Positions 52,467 through 60,612 of a stretch of 64,000 bases of DNA are shown here, one piece after another (within the stretch, counting starts at the first letter, position 1; each line of letters begins with the position of its first letter). Where the stretch lies: contig NZ_APHW01000111.1 in the NCBI RefSeq assembly GCF_002741985.1, positions 186,001 to 250,000 on the forward strand. The letters are read 5' to 3'. The notes under the pieces are model-generated. The model made no database searches and was not told the origin of the DNA. It saw only the letters and a list, made by a program, of their open reading frames with translations. A program made the translations under genes and the position numbers. This stretch comes from Vibrio rotiferianus CAIM 577 = LMG 21460. GTDB lineage: Bacteria; Pseudomonadota; Gammaproteobacteria; Enterobacterales; Vibrionaceae.

Positions 52467-53297
52467 TTAGTTAAGTTGCGTTTCAAAAGTCAGGTGAACA
52501 TTCGCACTGGCTTTATCTGCTAGTGGGTCATTTTTCAGCTCACCTTTGTAGTTGGCTTTCATTAGGTAACGGCCCGCCACTTCCGGCGTGAATGTAATTT
52601 TGCCGTCTTTATCACTCACTGCATCGATTTGCTCTTGATGGTTGCGGTAAAGCGTACCTTCACGAGTAATTTCCGCAGTCACACCTTGTTGAGGTTCCCC
52701 ATTAAAGAAAAATTGGAAGATCACTTCTTCACCTTCAATGATGTCTGAAGGGTGCGTAAGCGGCTTCATCTCAAGCAATTTGCCTTCAATTTCCAATGCT
52801 TTTTCTGTTGGCATGCCCACTGTTACGTAGCTTTCTGCGCGGGTGTAGCTTAGCTGAGTCACCACATCACGCGCTTTTTCCGGAATAACGCTCGCACGGT
52901 CAGCTTTGCTCGCTTTTGCCCATTTCACCGTGTCACGACGGCCTGCTTTATATTGGGTGTAATAGCTAGGTTGATTGTTGATCGCGACCTTGTGTGTGCC
53001 TTCCTCTTCGAAATAGAAGTCAAACATCGAGCGGCGTTTGCCACGCACAACAAAGTTAGGACGCTCAGAACGGCCATCCGGCATGATCACAAACGCTTGC
53101 TCACTGCCTGCTGGTTTATCAAAAACAAACGTCCCGTGAGATGCGGTCACGTCGAACGTGAGCCAATCACCACCTTCTTTCGATACCGTGAAATGAGAAG
53201 GTAGAACCCAACGTGGGTGCGCTTGTGCCGTTGTCGCCGCAGCTAACCCCATCGCCATTACGCTTGCTAGTGCCACCGCTTTCATTTTGGTTTTCAT
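52467..53297 (-). CDS. DUF4198 periplasmic protein
   Basis: 276 residues. Signal peptide ends TTAQA-HPRW. The DUF4198 domain starts HPRWVLPSHFTVSKEGGDWLTFDVTASH, the common N-terminus of a family of nickel/cobalt- or iron-associated periplasmic proteins with an immunoglobulin-like C-terminal half (TPEVAGRYLMKANYKGE). The mature N-terminal His could act as metal ligand. Such genes travel with metal ABC and TonB-dependent systems. Third gene of the Fur-led operon. Confidence 0.82.
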   Translation of the reverse strand: MKTKMKAVALASVMAMGLAAATTAQAHPRWVLPSHFTVSKEGGDWLTFDVTASHGTFVFDKPAGSEQAFVIMPDGRSERPNFVVRGKRRSMFDFYFEEEGTHKVAINNQPSYYTQYKAGRRDTVKWAKASKADRASVIPEKARDVVTQLSYTRAESYVTVGMPTEKALEIEGKLLEMKPLTHPSDIIEGEEVIFQFFFNGEPQQGVTAEITREGTLYRNHQEQIDAVSDKDGKITFTPEVAGRYLMKANYKGELKNDPLADKASANVHLTFETQLN

Positions 53298-53313
53298 TAT
53301 TATTCCTTCTCTA

Positions 53314-53853
53314 TCACTTAACTTGGTAATTGACGGTGATTACGCCCGTCTCTTCCGTTGGTTTGATTTGGTAGCGTGCTTCTTTGTCCGCTAACTGAAT
53401 TTTTTGGCGCAGGTAGTTACGACCACCATGCTCGCGCACCACTTCCACATGGAGCGTGTAATCACCTTGCTCAAGGCGCTGACCATCGTCGTTGGTACCA
53501 TCCCAAACAAAGCGATATTGACCTGCCGGGCGAGTTGCTGATGTCACCGCATCAACCAGTTCACGGTCATAACGGCCTACTTTGCGCCACCAGCTACGAA
53601 GATCTTTCAGCCATTCATCTTTACCGACCCAAAGCTGGATGGTTTTCACTGGTTTACGTTTCTCATCCTCAATCCAAAGTGCCACATAAGGGCGTGCATA
53701 CATTGAGGTATCAATTTTGGGTAACTCAAATTCAAAATCGACTTTTGCGCTGTCAGGTAAGGGCGTAGCTAATAGAGGCAAAGGAGCTAAAGCTGCAATC
53801 AAAGCCATTTTGCAAAAGGAGTGGTGACAAAAAGATCGGCCTTTTTTTAACAT
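53314..53853 (-). CDS. DUF2271 periplasmic protein
   Basis: About 179 residues from ATG 53853, the first with a signal peptide directly after it (FCKMALIAALAPLPLLATPLP). The DUF2271 domain is clear: ARPYVALWIEDEKRKPVKTIQLWVGKDEWLKDLRSWWRKVGR, VTSATRPAGQYRFVWDGTNDDG, LHVEVVREHGGRNYLRQ. DUF2271 proteins are co-encoded with PepSY reductases; the flagellin-FlgD-like Ig fold suggests a structural or electron-partner role. The longer upstream frame (to 53982) overlaps the PepSY gene and is rejected. Confidence 0.85.
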   Translation of the reverse strand: MLKKGRSFCHHSFCKMALIAALAPLPLLATPLPDSAKVDFEFELPKIDTSMYARPYVALWIEDEKRKPVKTIQLWVGKDEWLKDLRSWWRKVGRYDRELVDAVTSATRPAGQYRFVWDGTNDDGQRLEQGDYTLHVEVVREHGGRNYLRQKIQLADKEARYQIKPTEETGVITVNYQVK

Positions 53854-53875
53854 CGGGTTTTCTCTGAATAGGCCG

Positions 53876-54505
53876 CTATAGCACAGCAGCAAAATAAATA
53901 ACAAGTGACAACACAGTGCCAAAAGACATCCACTGCATTGAGGTTCTAAAAGTCTTCTTCTTTGGAAGTAGCAGACACACACCAGTCAAGACAAAAAAGA
54001 CCATCAGCAAGGCAGTGATATCAATAAACCACTTCCAAACCTCTCCGCTGTTTCGGCCTTTATGTAGGTCGTTTAGTAGCGCAACAGTGCCGTAGTTGGT
54101 GGTTTCTACTTCAGCTTCACCGGTCGTCATATCAACGAATACCGTCGCGTTGTAACCTGGGCCTTTGAAATCCAAAGAAAGCTCACCAATGAGCAGCTCG
54201 CCGCCCTCAACCTCGGTGTACACATCAAGTGCTGATGGCGTGCCTCGTAAGTCTGTTTCTTGGGTGAGGAAACTCAGTAGTGCTGCTCGATTAGGTTGAA
54301 AACTTCCCTCGTTAGCAAAGAGTTGTTCATTTGGAATGGTCAGCGTGTGTTGCTGAATGATGGGTTCACTGCGCTCGAACAGTTCTGGGCGATTTAGTGT
54401 GATGCCAGTTAACGCAAAGAACAGCGTCACCAATAAAAGAGCCATAGAAATGTAAATGTGCAGACGGCGTGCCCAAGTTTGCACACCTTTGCTTTTGAGC
54501 AACAT
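53876..54505 (-). CDS. PepSY-associated TM helix protein (FpvG-like reductase candidate)
   Basis: 209 residues: TM helix (LHIYISMALLLVTLFFALTGITL), a periplasmic PepSY-like domain (about 40-150), and two C-terminal helices (FIDITALLMVFFVLTGVCLLL and SFGTVLSLVIYFAAVL). His residues flank the helices (RRLHIYIS, LLNDLHKGR), as in PepSY_TM proteins thought to bind heme and move electrons across the membrane. At 209 residues it is a short form. First gene of the operon, behind a Fur box. In P. aeruginosa the PepSY protein FpvG reduces siderophore-bound iron. Start at ATG 54505; TTG 54514 is less likely. Confidence 0.78.
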   Translation of the reverse strand: MLLKSKGVQTWARRLHIYISMALLLVTLFFALTGITLNRPELFERSEPIIQQHTLTIPNEQLFANEGSFQPNRAALLSFLTQETDLRGTPSALDVYTEVEGGELLIGELSLDFKGPGYNATVFVDMTTGEAEVETTNYGTVALLNDLHKGRNSGEVWKWFIDITALLMVFFVLTGVCLLLPKKKTFRTSMQWMSFGTVLSLVIYFAAVL

Positions 54506-54545
54506 AGGAAACAATCATCACCAATAAATGAGCGCTTAATTTAGG

Positions 54546-54560
54546 TGATAATCATTCGTA
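54546..54560 (-). promoter_or_regulatory. Fur box of the Fpv-like operon
   Basis: On the minus strand TACGAATGATTATCA matches the 7-1-7 Fur element TGATAATGATTATCA at 12 of 15 positions. It lies about 40-55 bases before the PepSY gene start. Confidence 0.75.
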
Positions 54561-54641
54561 TTGGCATTTAATTTACATTGTTTACGTTTAGAGTAAACGT
54601 CAGGCTCCCGCTAAAAACAACGAGAGCAGATAAAGAGAAGT

Positions 54642-55487
54642 TTATCGAGCTAAAATGGGATAAGTGAAGAACACCAAATGGCAGAAGTTAAATAAGAAAT
54701 GGGCTAACACCGCGCACCATAAACGGCCCGTGAAATGAAATACCAGTCCGTAGCCCAGTCCCGCCAACGTTGCGAATACAATAAGTAGAGGACCACCAGC
54801 AAAGTGAGCCAGGCCGAACAAGATGCTAGCGATGACTAAACCTAGTCGCCAATCAAAACGGCGGGAAAATGATTGCTGTACAAACCCTCGGAACAGCGCT
54901 TCTTCAGCCACACAAGTAAGTATTAGGTTGTTCAACGCAAATAGCCACCACCATGATGGCAGACTCAACTCTGGCTTTAATGCACCAAGCATAGCGGCAA
55001 TAGGCAGCAGCGAAAGCAGCAGAATCATCACCAGCAATGCAGGCTTTACTCTGACTTTAGCCTCTCCGCCCAGCAAAAAAGGATAAGCGAGAAAGAGAGC
55101 AAAGAGAGCCAGCGGCTTGTCTAAATTCAGATACATCGAGAAAGGTGCGCTCAGTGGACCTGCCGTCACTTTGTCAAGAACTTGCAGATTATTGAAACCC
55201 GGAATGACATGCACAAAAAGCATGACACACCAAATGATCACAACGCTCCAGCCCAAATAATAAACGGGCTTCGTTTTTTGGTTCGACGCCAACATGGGCA
55301 GTCGATACGCAACACCCAAAACCACCAAAGTACTTACGAATGCGGTGAGCTCTATCCGACCGATAAACAGAGCACTCAGCAAAGTGAGTCCAAGTAAAAC
55401 CAGAGCAACCACCTTTTGCCGAAAAAACACCGCACCTATCGCTAGAATAAGTGGGCCCCATAGCCAGATAGCAGAATCGAGATTCAT
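54642..55487 (-). CDS. CPBP-family intramembrane metalloprotease
   Basis: 281 residues with about eight helices. The Abi/CPBP motifs are present: EEALFRGFVQQ (motif 1, EExxxR), FGLAHFAGG (motif 2, FxxxH) and HFLFNFCH (motif 3, HxxxN). Bacterial members cleave or process membrane-bound peptides and are often linked to bacteriocin immunity. It lies between the two iron operons on the same strand with its own upstream gap, so it may just be a neighbour. Confidence 0.85.
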   Translation of the reverse strand: MNLDSAIWLWGPLILAIGAVFFRQKVVALVLLGLTLLSALFIGRIELTAFVSTLVVLGVAYRLPMLASNQKTKPVYYLGWSVVIIWCVMLFVHVIPGFNNLQVLDKVTAGPLSAPFSMYLNLDKPLALFALFLAYPFLLGGEAKVRVKPALLVMILLLSLLPIAAMLGALKPELSLPSWWWLFALNNLILTCVAEEALFRGFVQQSFSRRFDWRLGLVIASILFGLAHFAGGPLLIVFATLAGLGYGLVFHFTGRLWCAVLAHFLFNFCHLVFFTYPILAR

Positions 55488-55541
55488 AGTACTGTCCTTA
55501 TAAGAAAAACTGACGTTCCAGTCTTAACGCTGAATGGAGGT

Positions 55542-55560
55542 AATATAACGTTATGATATT
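55542..55560. promoter_or_regulatory. palindrome upstream of the CPBP gene
   Basis: AATATAACGTTATGATATT is a near-perfect palindrome centred on AACGTT, about 55 bases before the CPBP start. The arms are inside-out relative to a Zur box, so I do not name it. Confidence 0.35.
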
Positions 55561-55598
55561 TAAAAACAGATCGAACCAGATTCACTGTTTACAAACAA

Positions 55599-55626
55599 AA
55601 AGACCCGAGAGTTATCCCGGGTCTTT
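55599..55626 (-). terminator. intrinsic terminator of the TonB operon
   Basis: AAAGACCCG / CGGGTCTTT 9-bp stem followed on the minus strand by TTTGTTTGT; about 35 bases after the TPR gene. Confidence 0.85.
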
Positions 55627-55659
55627 CGAGCACCAATACGTGCCTATTTACAATTGGAC

Positions 55660-56831
55660 TTAGCTATTCTGGCTCGCTTTTGCTTTGCGCAGTTGAGACA
55701 AGTATTTCACCCAACTCTCTGCTTGAGTTGATGGCTCAATCTCGTTCGCGCGCTTGGCATTCGCTAGCGCATCTTCTAGACGTTTCAGCTTATAGTAAGC
55801 ACGAGTCTTCACTAATGCCACATCAGCTTTACGCCCAGAAACCTCGTCCAAGGCAACTAATGCATCTTTGTATTGCCCCTCTTGAACAAGCAGTTGAGAC
55901 AAGTTCCAGTAATATTGACGGTCCAACTTTGCAGCCACGCGCCAACTTGCAATCGAATTATCCATTCCTTGGCCATCTGCCAGTACGTTGCTTGTTGTGC
56001 TTTAAGTTTGCTGTCTGAGTTTATGTCATTCAGCTCACCTAATATTTGTGCAGCTCGCTCTGGAATACCACGCTTGCCATACAACTGAGCGAGAAGCCTC
56101 AAATCACCTTGGTTCAACGCGACACCTTGCAATTTTGCAAGAGCGAGAGAATCCAGAGCACGCTTGTCATCATCAACACGTAAATACAGAGCAACAAGCT
56201 GTCGCCACCATTCCACACGCTCAGGCTCAATCGCAATCAGGCGTTTAATCGTAACAATGGCAGGTTTCCACTTTTTCAGCTCAAGCTCTGCAGACAATTT
56301 GATCGACAGAGGCGCCATCTCATCTGGCTGGCCCAATTTCTCATAACGAGCCATTGCAGAGAGCACTTTGTTCCATTGACTCAACTGATAGTGAGACTGC
56401 GCGATGCGCAACCAAATATCGTGCGCTTTTTGAGTCTTTGGCACCGATTTGCTCAAGTCGTAGTAGTGAGGCAGAGCTTTAGAAAACTGCTGCTCATTTA
56501 ACAGCATATCCGCTAACATTTTCCGTGTTTGCCAAGCTTGCTCGTCATTCAAAAGATCGCTATTTACTGCGACCTCCAATTGTTTGATAGCAGGCTTAAC
56601 TTGCTCATTCTGCCAGTAGAAAATACCCAGCATGCGAGCAACAAACGCTTGATCATACTCACGAGATAAGTCGAGACCTTCGAGCGTGGAAATGGCTTCT
56701 TGCAGCTTTTCTTCTTGCGCCAGGTTGTGAGCACGTTGAACACGAGTCGCCGTGTACTGACTCAGTTCATTCGCGACAGTGGTAAAAGCGCTCAGGCTTA
56801 ATACCGCTCCGATTAAGAATTGCTTCATCAT
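55660..56831 (-). pseudogene. TPR protein of the TonB operon, split by one frameshift
   Basis: Exported tetratricopeptide repeat protein that closes TonB2-type operons of vibrios. Signal peptide MMKQFLIGAVLSLSAFTTVA, then about seven helical repeats. The first frame gives good repeats to YWQMAKE (near 55968), then 39 out-of-register residues. The correct sequence continues in another frame from MDNSIASWRVAAKLDRQYYW to the end at 55660. One extra A (GGAAATGG instead of GGAATGG at about 55965-55970) would restore a single protein of about 390 residues. The start overlaps the tonB stop (ATGA). Either a real loss or a sequencing undercount. Confidence 0.82.
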
Positions 56832-57448
56832 TTAGCTAACTTGAACTCCACTCTTCTGGTTTGCCCAAAGCGCTCGACCGCTACACCATTTTCAACCTTC
56901 GGCTGATACTTCGACTTTTTCAATGCACGAATGGCTTCTTTCTCGAACATTCTCTTAGGTTTAGCATCTATCACTTCAATGTCTTTAGGACGACCTGTCG
57001 CATCAATAGTAAAGCGCATCGTCACGTAGCCTTCGATCTTCCGCTTAACCGCTTTACTTGGGTAACGAGGCTCTGGGCTGTAAAGCATTATCGCCTGTTG
57101 GTTGCCCATGCTGCCTTTTAAGTTCGGCGCACTGATCGCGATACCATCCAGTGCGGTATTCAAACCCAATGCGCTGATTGGCGTGACTTGGCTCATTGGC
57201 TCTACTTGGGTTTCCGCTTGAGACAGATCCATCGGCTCTGGCGATTCTGGTGGTTCAGGCTGCTCAGGTACAGAGCGTTGACGACGTTGAACATCAGCAT
57301 CATTCTCTACCATCACCATATCAAAGCGCACCGCCTCCGAAGGTTTAGGTGCACGTTGATTGCCCTTATCGACCATCCACGCCATAAAGCTAAACAAGCT
57401 CACCGCGATCAAAACTGATGCTGGTAGCGCGAGTAATAGCCTTTTCAT
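56828..57448 (-). CDS. TonB-family energy transducer (TonB2/TonB3 type)
   Basis: 206 residues. N-terminal membrane anchor (LLLALPASVLIAVSLFSFMAWMV), a short Pro/Glu-rich spacer (PEQPEPPESPEPM) and a C-terminal TonB domain with YSPEPRYPSKAVKRKIEGYVTMRFTID and FEKEAIRALKKSKYQP. The short length is typical of the TonB2-class proteins of vibrios, which need TtpC. It spans the periplasm to power the receptor encoded upstream. Its ATG overlaps the exbD stop (TAATG). Confidence 0.92.
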   Translation of the reverse strand: MKRLLLALPASVLIAVSLFSFMAWMVDKGNQRAPKPSEAVRFDMVMVENDADVQRRQRSVPEQPEPPESPEPMDLSQAETQVEPMSQVTPISALGLNTALDGIAISAPNLKGSMGNQQAIMLYSPEPRYPSKAVKRKIEGYVTMRFTIDATGRPKDIEVIDAKPKRMFEKEAIRALKKSKYQPKVENGVAVERFGQTRRVEFKLAK

Positions 57449-57852
57449 TAAGGTTTCTCCGCCGCCAAAGCAATGTTCTTCACACCAGCGCCCTTCGCCG
57501 CATCCATAACTTTCACAACCGTACCATTGTAAGCATGCTCATCAGCTTGAATCACAAGCGATGCATCTGGCTGCTCAAGCAATAGGTGCTCAATGGTGGC
57601 TTCCACACGCTCGATATCCACCAAACGTTTATCGATGTACACATCATTTGCAGCAGTTACCGCAATAAAAATGCCCGCATCTTTTTGACTAACGACATTC
57701 GATGCTTGAGGGCGATTCACTTCTACACCAGACTCACGCACAAATGAGCTAGTCACAATGAAGAAGATCAACATGATGAAGACAATATCCAGCATCGAAG
57801 TTAAGTCGATCTGTGCTTCATCCTGTCGATTGGTTCTACGTCCGAGTCTCAC
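57448..57852 (-). CDS. exbD: ExbD biopolymer transport protein
   Basis: 134 residues. One N-terminal helix with the proton-carrying Asp (LTSMLDIVFIMLIFFIVTSSF) and a periplasmic domain (SLVIQADEHAYNGTVVKVMD). It starts with GTG after AAGGAGTC and overlaps the exbB stop. Forms the proton channel with ExbB to drive TonB. Confidence 0.93.
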   Translation of the reverse strand: MRLGRRTNRQDEAQIDLTSMLDIVFIMLIFFIVTSSFVRESGVEVNRPQASNVVSQKDAGIFIAVTAANDVYIDKRLVDIERVEATIEHLLLEQPDASLVIQADEHAYNGTVVKVMDAAKGAGVKNIALAAEKP

Positions 57853-58403
57853 TTCTGACTCCTTAAAGATTGTTCTAACTGGAGGGCTTTGCGTTCACAC
57901 ACTTTACTTAAGCGCGCATGCACAAACATGCCAGCAAGTGCTGCGACCATACCTGCCATGGTTGGCAGCGTCGCAAGTGAAATGCCAGAAGCCATCAATT
58001 TTGGATTGCTGCTACCTTGTGTGGCCATCACATCAAAAACCGTAATCATACCTGTTACCGTTCCTAATAGACCTAGCATTGGACAAATGGCCACAAGGAC
58101 TTTAATCGTTGATAGGTTTTGACGCAGTTCAATGTGCGCTTTAGCTATCCATCCTTCGCGGATTTGATGCGCGTACCAAGAGTGATGATCGGCTCTTGCT
58201 AACCACTGCGCACAAAGCTGTTTCTTCACCTTTGGAAATTCCGTTGTTAGGTAAAGAACACGCTCCATAACCAGTAACCAGCACACCGCAACTACGGCTG
58301 CCAACCACCATAGGATTTGGCCACCTTGCTGCATAAAGCGCATCAAGGTTGAGGCCCAATCCTCACTGATCAAACCCAATGTGTTGAGTAGGATCTGCTC
58401 CAT
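57849..58403 (-). CDS. exbB: ExbB proton channel protein (MotA/TolQ/ExbB family)
   Basis: 184 residues, three helices. Family segments: WWLAAVVAVCWLLVMERVLYL, ICPMLGLLGTVTGMITVFDVMA and MASGISLATLPTMAGMVAALAGMFVHA. This is the short ExbB2-type subunit; it works beside the longer TtpC. ATG overlaps the ttpC stop (TAATG). Confidence 0.93.
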   Translation of the reverse strand: MEQILLNTLGLISEDWASTLMRFMQQGGQILWWLAAVVAVCWLLVMERVLYLTTEFPKVKKQLCAQWLARADHHSWYAHQIREGWIAKAHIELRQNLSTIKVLVAICPMLGLLGTVTGMITVFDVMATQGSSNPKLMASGISLATLPTMAGMVAALAGMFVHARLSKVCERKALQLEQSLRSQK

Positions 58404-59770
58404 TACGCTGCGTTCTCCGCTACTGTATTCGGTGCTTTTTGGCCTTTTGGCATATCACGCTCAGCTTGTTCTGCCACAAGGCCAATACCTTGCTTCTCAA
58501 GAATATTGCGAATGTTCTCTGCTTGAGAGCTTAATACGTTGTGTGCCAGAAGCAGCGGCATTGCTGCAACGAGACCAAGTACAGTGGTCACCAATGCCAT
58601 TGAGATACCACCAGCCATCACTTTCGGGTCACCGTTACCAAACTGAGTGATCACTTGGAACGTTTCGATCATGCCTGTTACTGTACCCAGTAGACCAAGC
58701 ATCGGCGCCAGAGCAGCAAGCAGTTTCAGCATTGATAGGCCTTTCTCAAGGTGCGTTTGCTCATCCACGACAGCTTCTAGTAGACGAAGCTCAAGCGCTT
58801 CTACACTGCGGTGCTTGTCTTTGTGGTAAACCGCTAAGATACGACCGAGTGGGTTATCTTCTGGTTGAGCTGGATTCTTAAGCTGTTTGGCGATTTTCTG
58901 ACGAGCAATCATTAGTGACACACCGCGAACCAACGCGATGATCAAACCAATCGCTAACAAGCCAAGAATGATCTTACCAACCACACCACCTGCGTTCAGG
59001 CGATCGGCCATGGTTGGTGAATTTGCTAATTGCTCAAGTAGAATGCCACGAGATGGGTCAATCACTACGGCATCGATTTCACCAGCCTTTACGCTGCTTG
59101 CCGTTGGACCATTCTCTGGTTGGCGGAGATAGCTAACTGCATCACCGCGTTGACCATTCCATTTTACGTAACCCGCATCGTTCAACAGCGCCATTGAGCC
59201 AAGGCGGACACCATCAACGGTTTGCTCACGCCCTTCACCATCAAGCAATGAGAAGGACACGTTCGCTATCTCGCCACTTGCTTTGACTTGCTCTTCCATA
59301 CTGCGCCACATTGCTTGAAGCTGTGGCAATGTTGGTAGTGATTTAGCGGCAACAATGTCGGCGATATTTTGCTGGTAAGAGTTTGCGTCTACACCAGTAA
59401 CAGAGTGCTTAAGTTCTGCTTCCAGTTCTTTTGCATTTTGGCGAACCACACCAAACAACTCACCTAAGCTGCCTGTTTCAAGGCGCAGTTTTTCTTCTAG
59501 CTGTGCAAGCTCTGCTTCATTTTCACTGAACGTCACGCCAAGCGTGTCAGCTTCTGCCTGTAACGCTACACGCTCTGCTACAAGCTTGTTTTTCATTGCT
59601 TGCAGCTCTTGTTGAGTTTGCTTAAAGCCAGACTCACGAGCCACGTTGTGTGACTGCTGTTGGCGGTTCTCTTGCTGTGCTTTCTGCAGCAAAGTATCGC
59701 TTGCAAATGTGGTGTGCGGTAGAAGCGCAGCGCTAGAAATCAATGCGACTGATAGCCATTTCTTCATCAT
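58403..59770 (-). CDS. ttpC: TtpC, extended ExbB-like protein of TonB2 systems
   Basis: 455 residues. Signal peptide (SSAALLPHTTFASD), then a long periplasmic coiled coil (about 30-130, NRQQQSHNVARESGFKQTQQELQAMKNKL and onward), a beta-rich segment, then the MotA/TolQ/ExbB core in the C-terminal third (LLAALAPMLGLLGTVTGMIETFQVI, MAGGISMALVTTVLGLVAAMPLLLAHN). This N-terminal extension defines TtpC, which is required by vibrio TonB2 complexes. Encoded between DUF3450 and exbB. Confidence 0.9.
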   Translation of the reverse strand: MMKKWLSVALISSAALLPHTTFASDTLLQKAQQENRQQQSHNVARESGFKQTQQELQAMKNKLVAERVALQAEADTLGVTFSENEAELAQLEEKLRLETGSLGELFGVVRQNAKELEAELKHSVTGVDANSYQQNIADIVAAKSLPTLPQLQAMWRSMEEQVKASGEIANVSFSLLDGEGREQTVDGVRLGSMALLNDAGYVKWNGQRGDAVSYLRQPENGPTASSVKAGEIDAVVIDPSRGILLEQLANSPTMADRLNAGGVVGKIILGLLAIGLIIALVRGVSLMIARQKIAKQLKNPAQPEDNPLGRILAVYHKDKHRSVEALELRLLEAVVDEQTHLEKGLSMLKLLAALAPMLGLLGTVTGMIETFQVITQFGNGDPKVMAGGISMALVTTVLGLVAAMPLLLAHNVLSSQAENIRNILEKQGIGLVAEQAERDMPKGQKAPNTVAENAA

Positions 59771-60538
59771 TTATTTGCCCTCCGCAACGTTTAGAGACAC
59801 AGGCAAAGTAAGCATGCTCGGTGCTATCTGTTTGTTCGCCATAGCAAATGCGTTATCGAGTTCTGCTTTCTGTTCCGTAGCAACGGCTTGCCATGCTTTT
59901 TGTTGCTGAGACCAACTCCAGAAATGCTCACCAGACAGGCTGCGCGCAATAAGTGACACACGGCCTAAGTAGAGAATATCGGCTTCAACTTGGTCGTTGC
60001 TGTCCAAAGCGATCTTACCTTGGTAAACAGCAATCTTAGTGCCGTAGTCCATTTCAATTTGGTACGCTTCTAGAATTCGACGGAATTTTTCAGCATCCGC
60101 GACGTCAGCTCGGGTCATCATGGCATCAAGTTTTTCAATGCGCTCTTCACGCTGTGCTTTGCGGATAGGTTTATCATTCGCCACAATCGTTTTAAGGCCA
60201 TCAAGCATGTGATACATCAAAGGCACTACGCCTTGACGAGTCTGAGCGATCTGCTCAATCTGCTCGTTCAAACTGGCGACTTCGTCATTCTGGCTATCGA
60301 CAAGATTTGACAGGTGATCGCGATAAATCTTCAAGTTGCTGACTTCTTCTTGCAGCTGCTCAATTTCAGCTTCTAGAGACAAAGACTTCTCTGCACTTGC
60401 ATCAATGCGCTTTTGGCTCACTGCCGACGCTTGGTTTGTTTTACTCTGCACTGCTTGTGCATCGTTAAGATTTTCCGCGTGAACGGGAATCAAAACCGAT
60501 GAGATCAACAGAGCGATACTTGATTTCATTAGATTCAT
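59771..60538 (-). CDS. DUF3450 periplasmic coiled-coil protein of the TonB2 system
   Basis: About 255 residues. Signal peptide (SSIALLISSVLIPVHA), a coiled coil (about 35-100, QKRIDASAEKSLSLEAEIEQLQEEVSNLKIYRDHL), then the conserved DUF3450 part with VPLMYHMLDGLK, REERIEKLDAMMTRADVADAEKFRRILEAYQIEMDYG and LYLGRVSLIARSL. It opens TonB2-type operons and probably works with TtpC. Start at ATG 60538; the farther in-frame codon is TTG. A terminator lies between it and the receptor gene. Confidence 0.88.
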   Translation of the reverse strand: MNLMKSSIALLISSVLIPVHAENLNDAQAVQSKTNQASAVSQKRIDASAEKSLSLEAEIEQLQEEVSNLKIYRDHLSNLVDSQNDEVASLNEQIEQIAQTRQGVVPLMYHMLDGLKTIVANDKPIRKAQREERIEKLDAMMTRADVADAEKFRRILEAYQIEMDYGTKIAVYQGKIALDSNDQVEADILYLGRVSLIARSLSGEHFWSWSQQQKAWQAVATEQKAELDNAFAMANKQIAPSMLTLPVSLNVAEGK

Positions 60539-60570
60539 ACGAGTTATATTTCTGTTTTCCAAAAACGACT

Positions 60571-60596
60571 AAAGGGGAAGACTCTTCTTCCCCTTT
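60571..60596 (-). terminator. terminator between receptor and TonB-system genes
   Basis: AAAGGGGAAG-ACTCTT-CTTCCCCTTT with GTCGTTTTTGG downstream on the minus strand. It lies in the 75-base gap, so the energiser genes depend on read-through from the receptor promoter or on a promoter hidden in this gap. Confidence 0.8.
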
Positions 60597-60612
60597 AAAA
60601 ATCAGATTGTTA

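Noticed and set aside
53854-53982. N-terminal extension of the DUF2271 protein
   Set aside because: It overlaps the PepSY coding sequence and would put Cys-rich residues ahead of a clear signal peptide.
55542-55560. Possible Zur box upstream of the CPBP gene
   Set aside because: The half-sites are arranged inside-out compared with the Zur consensus.
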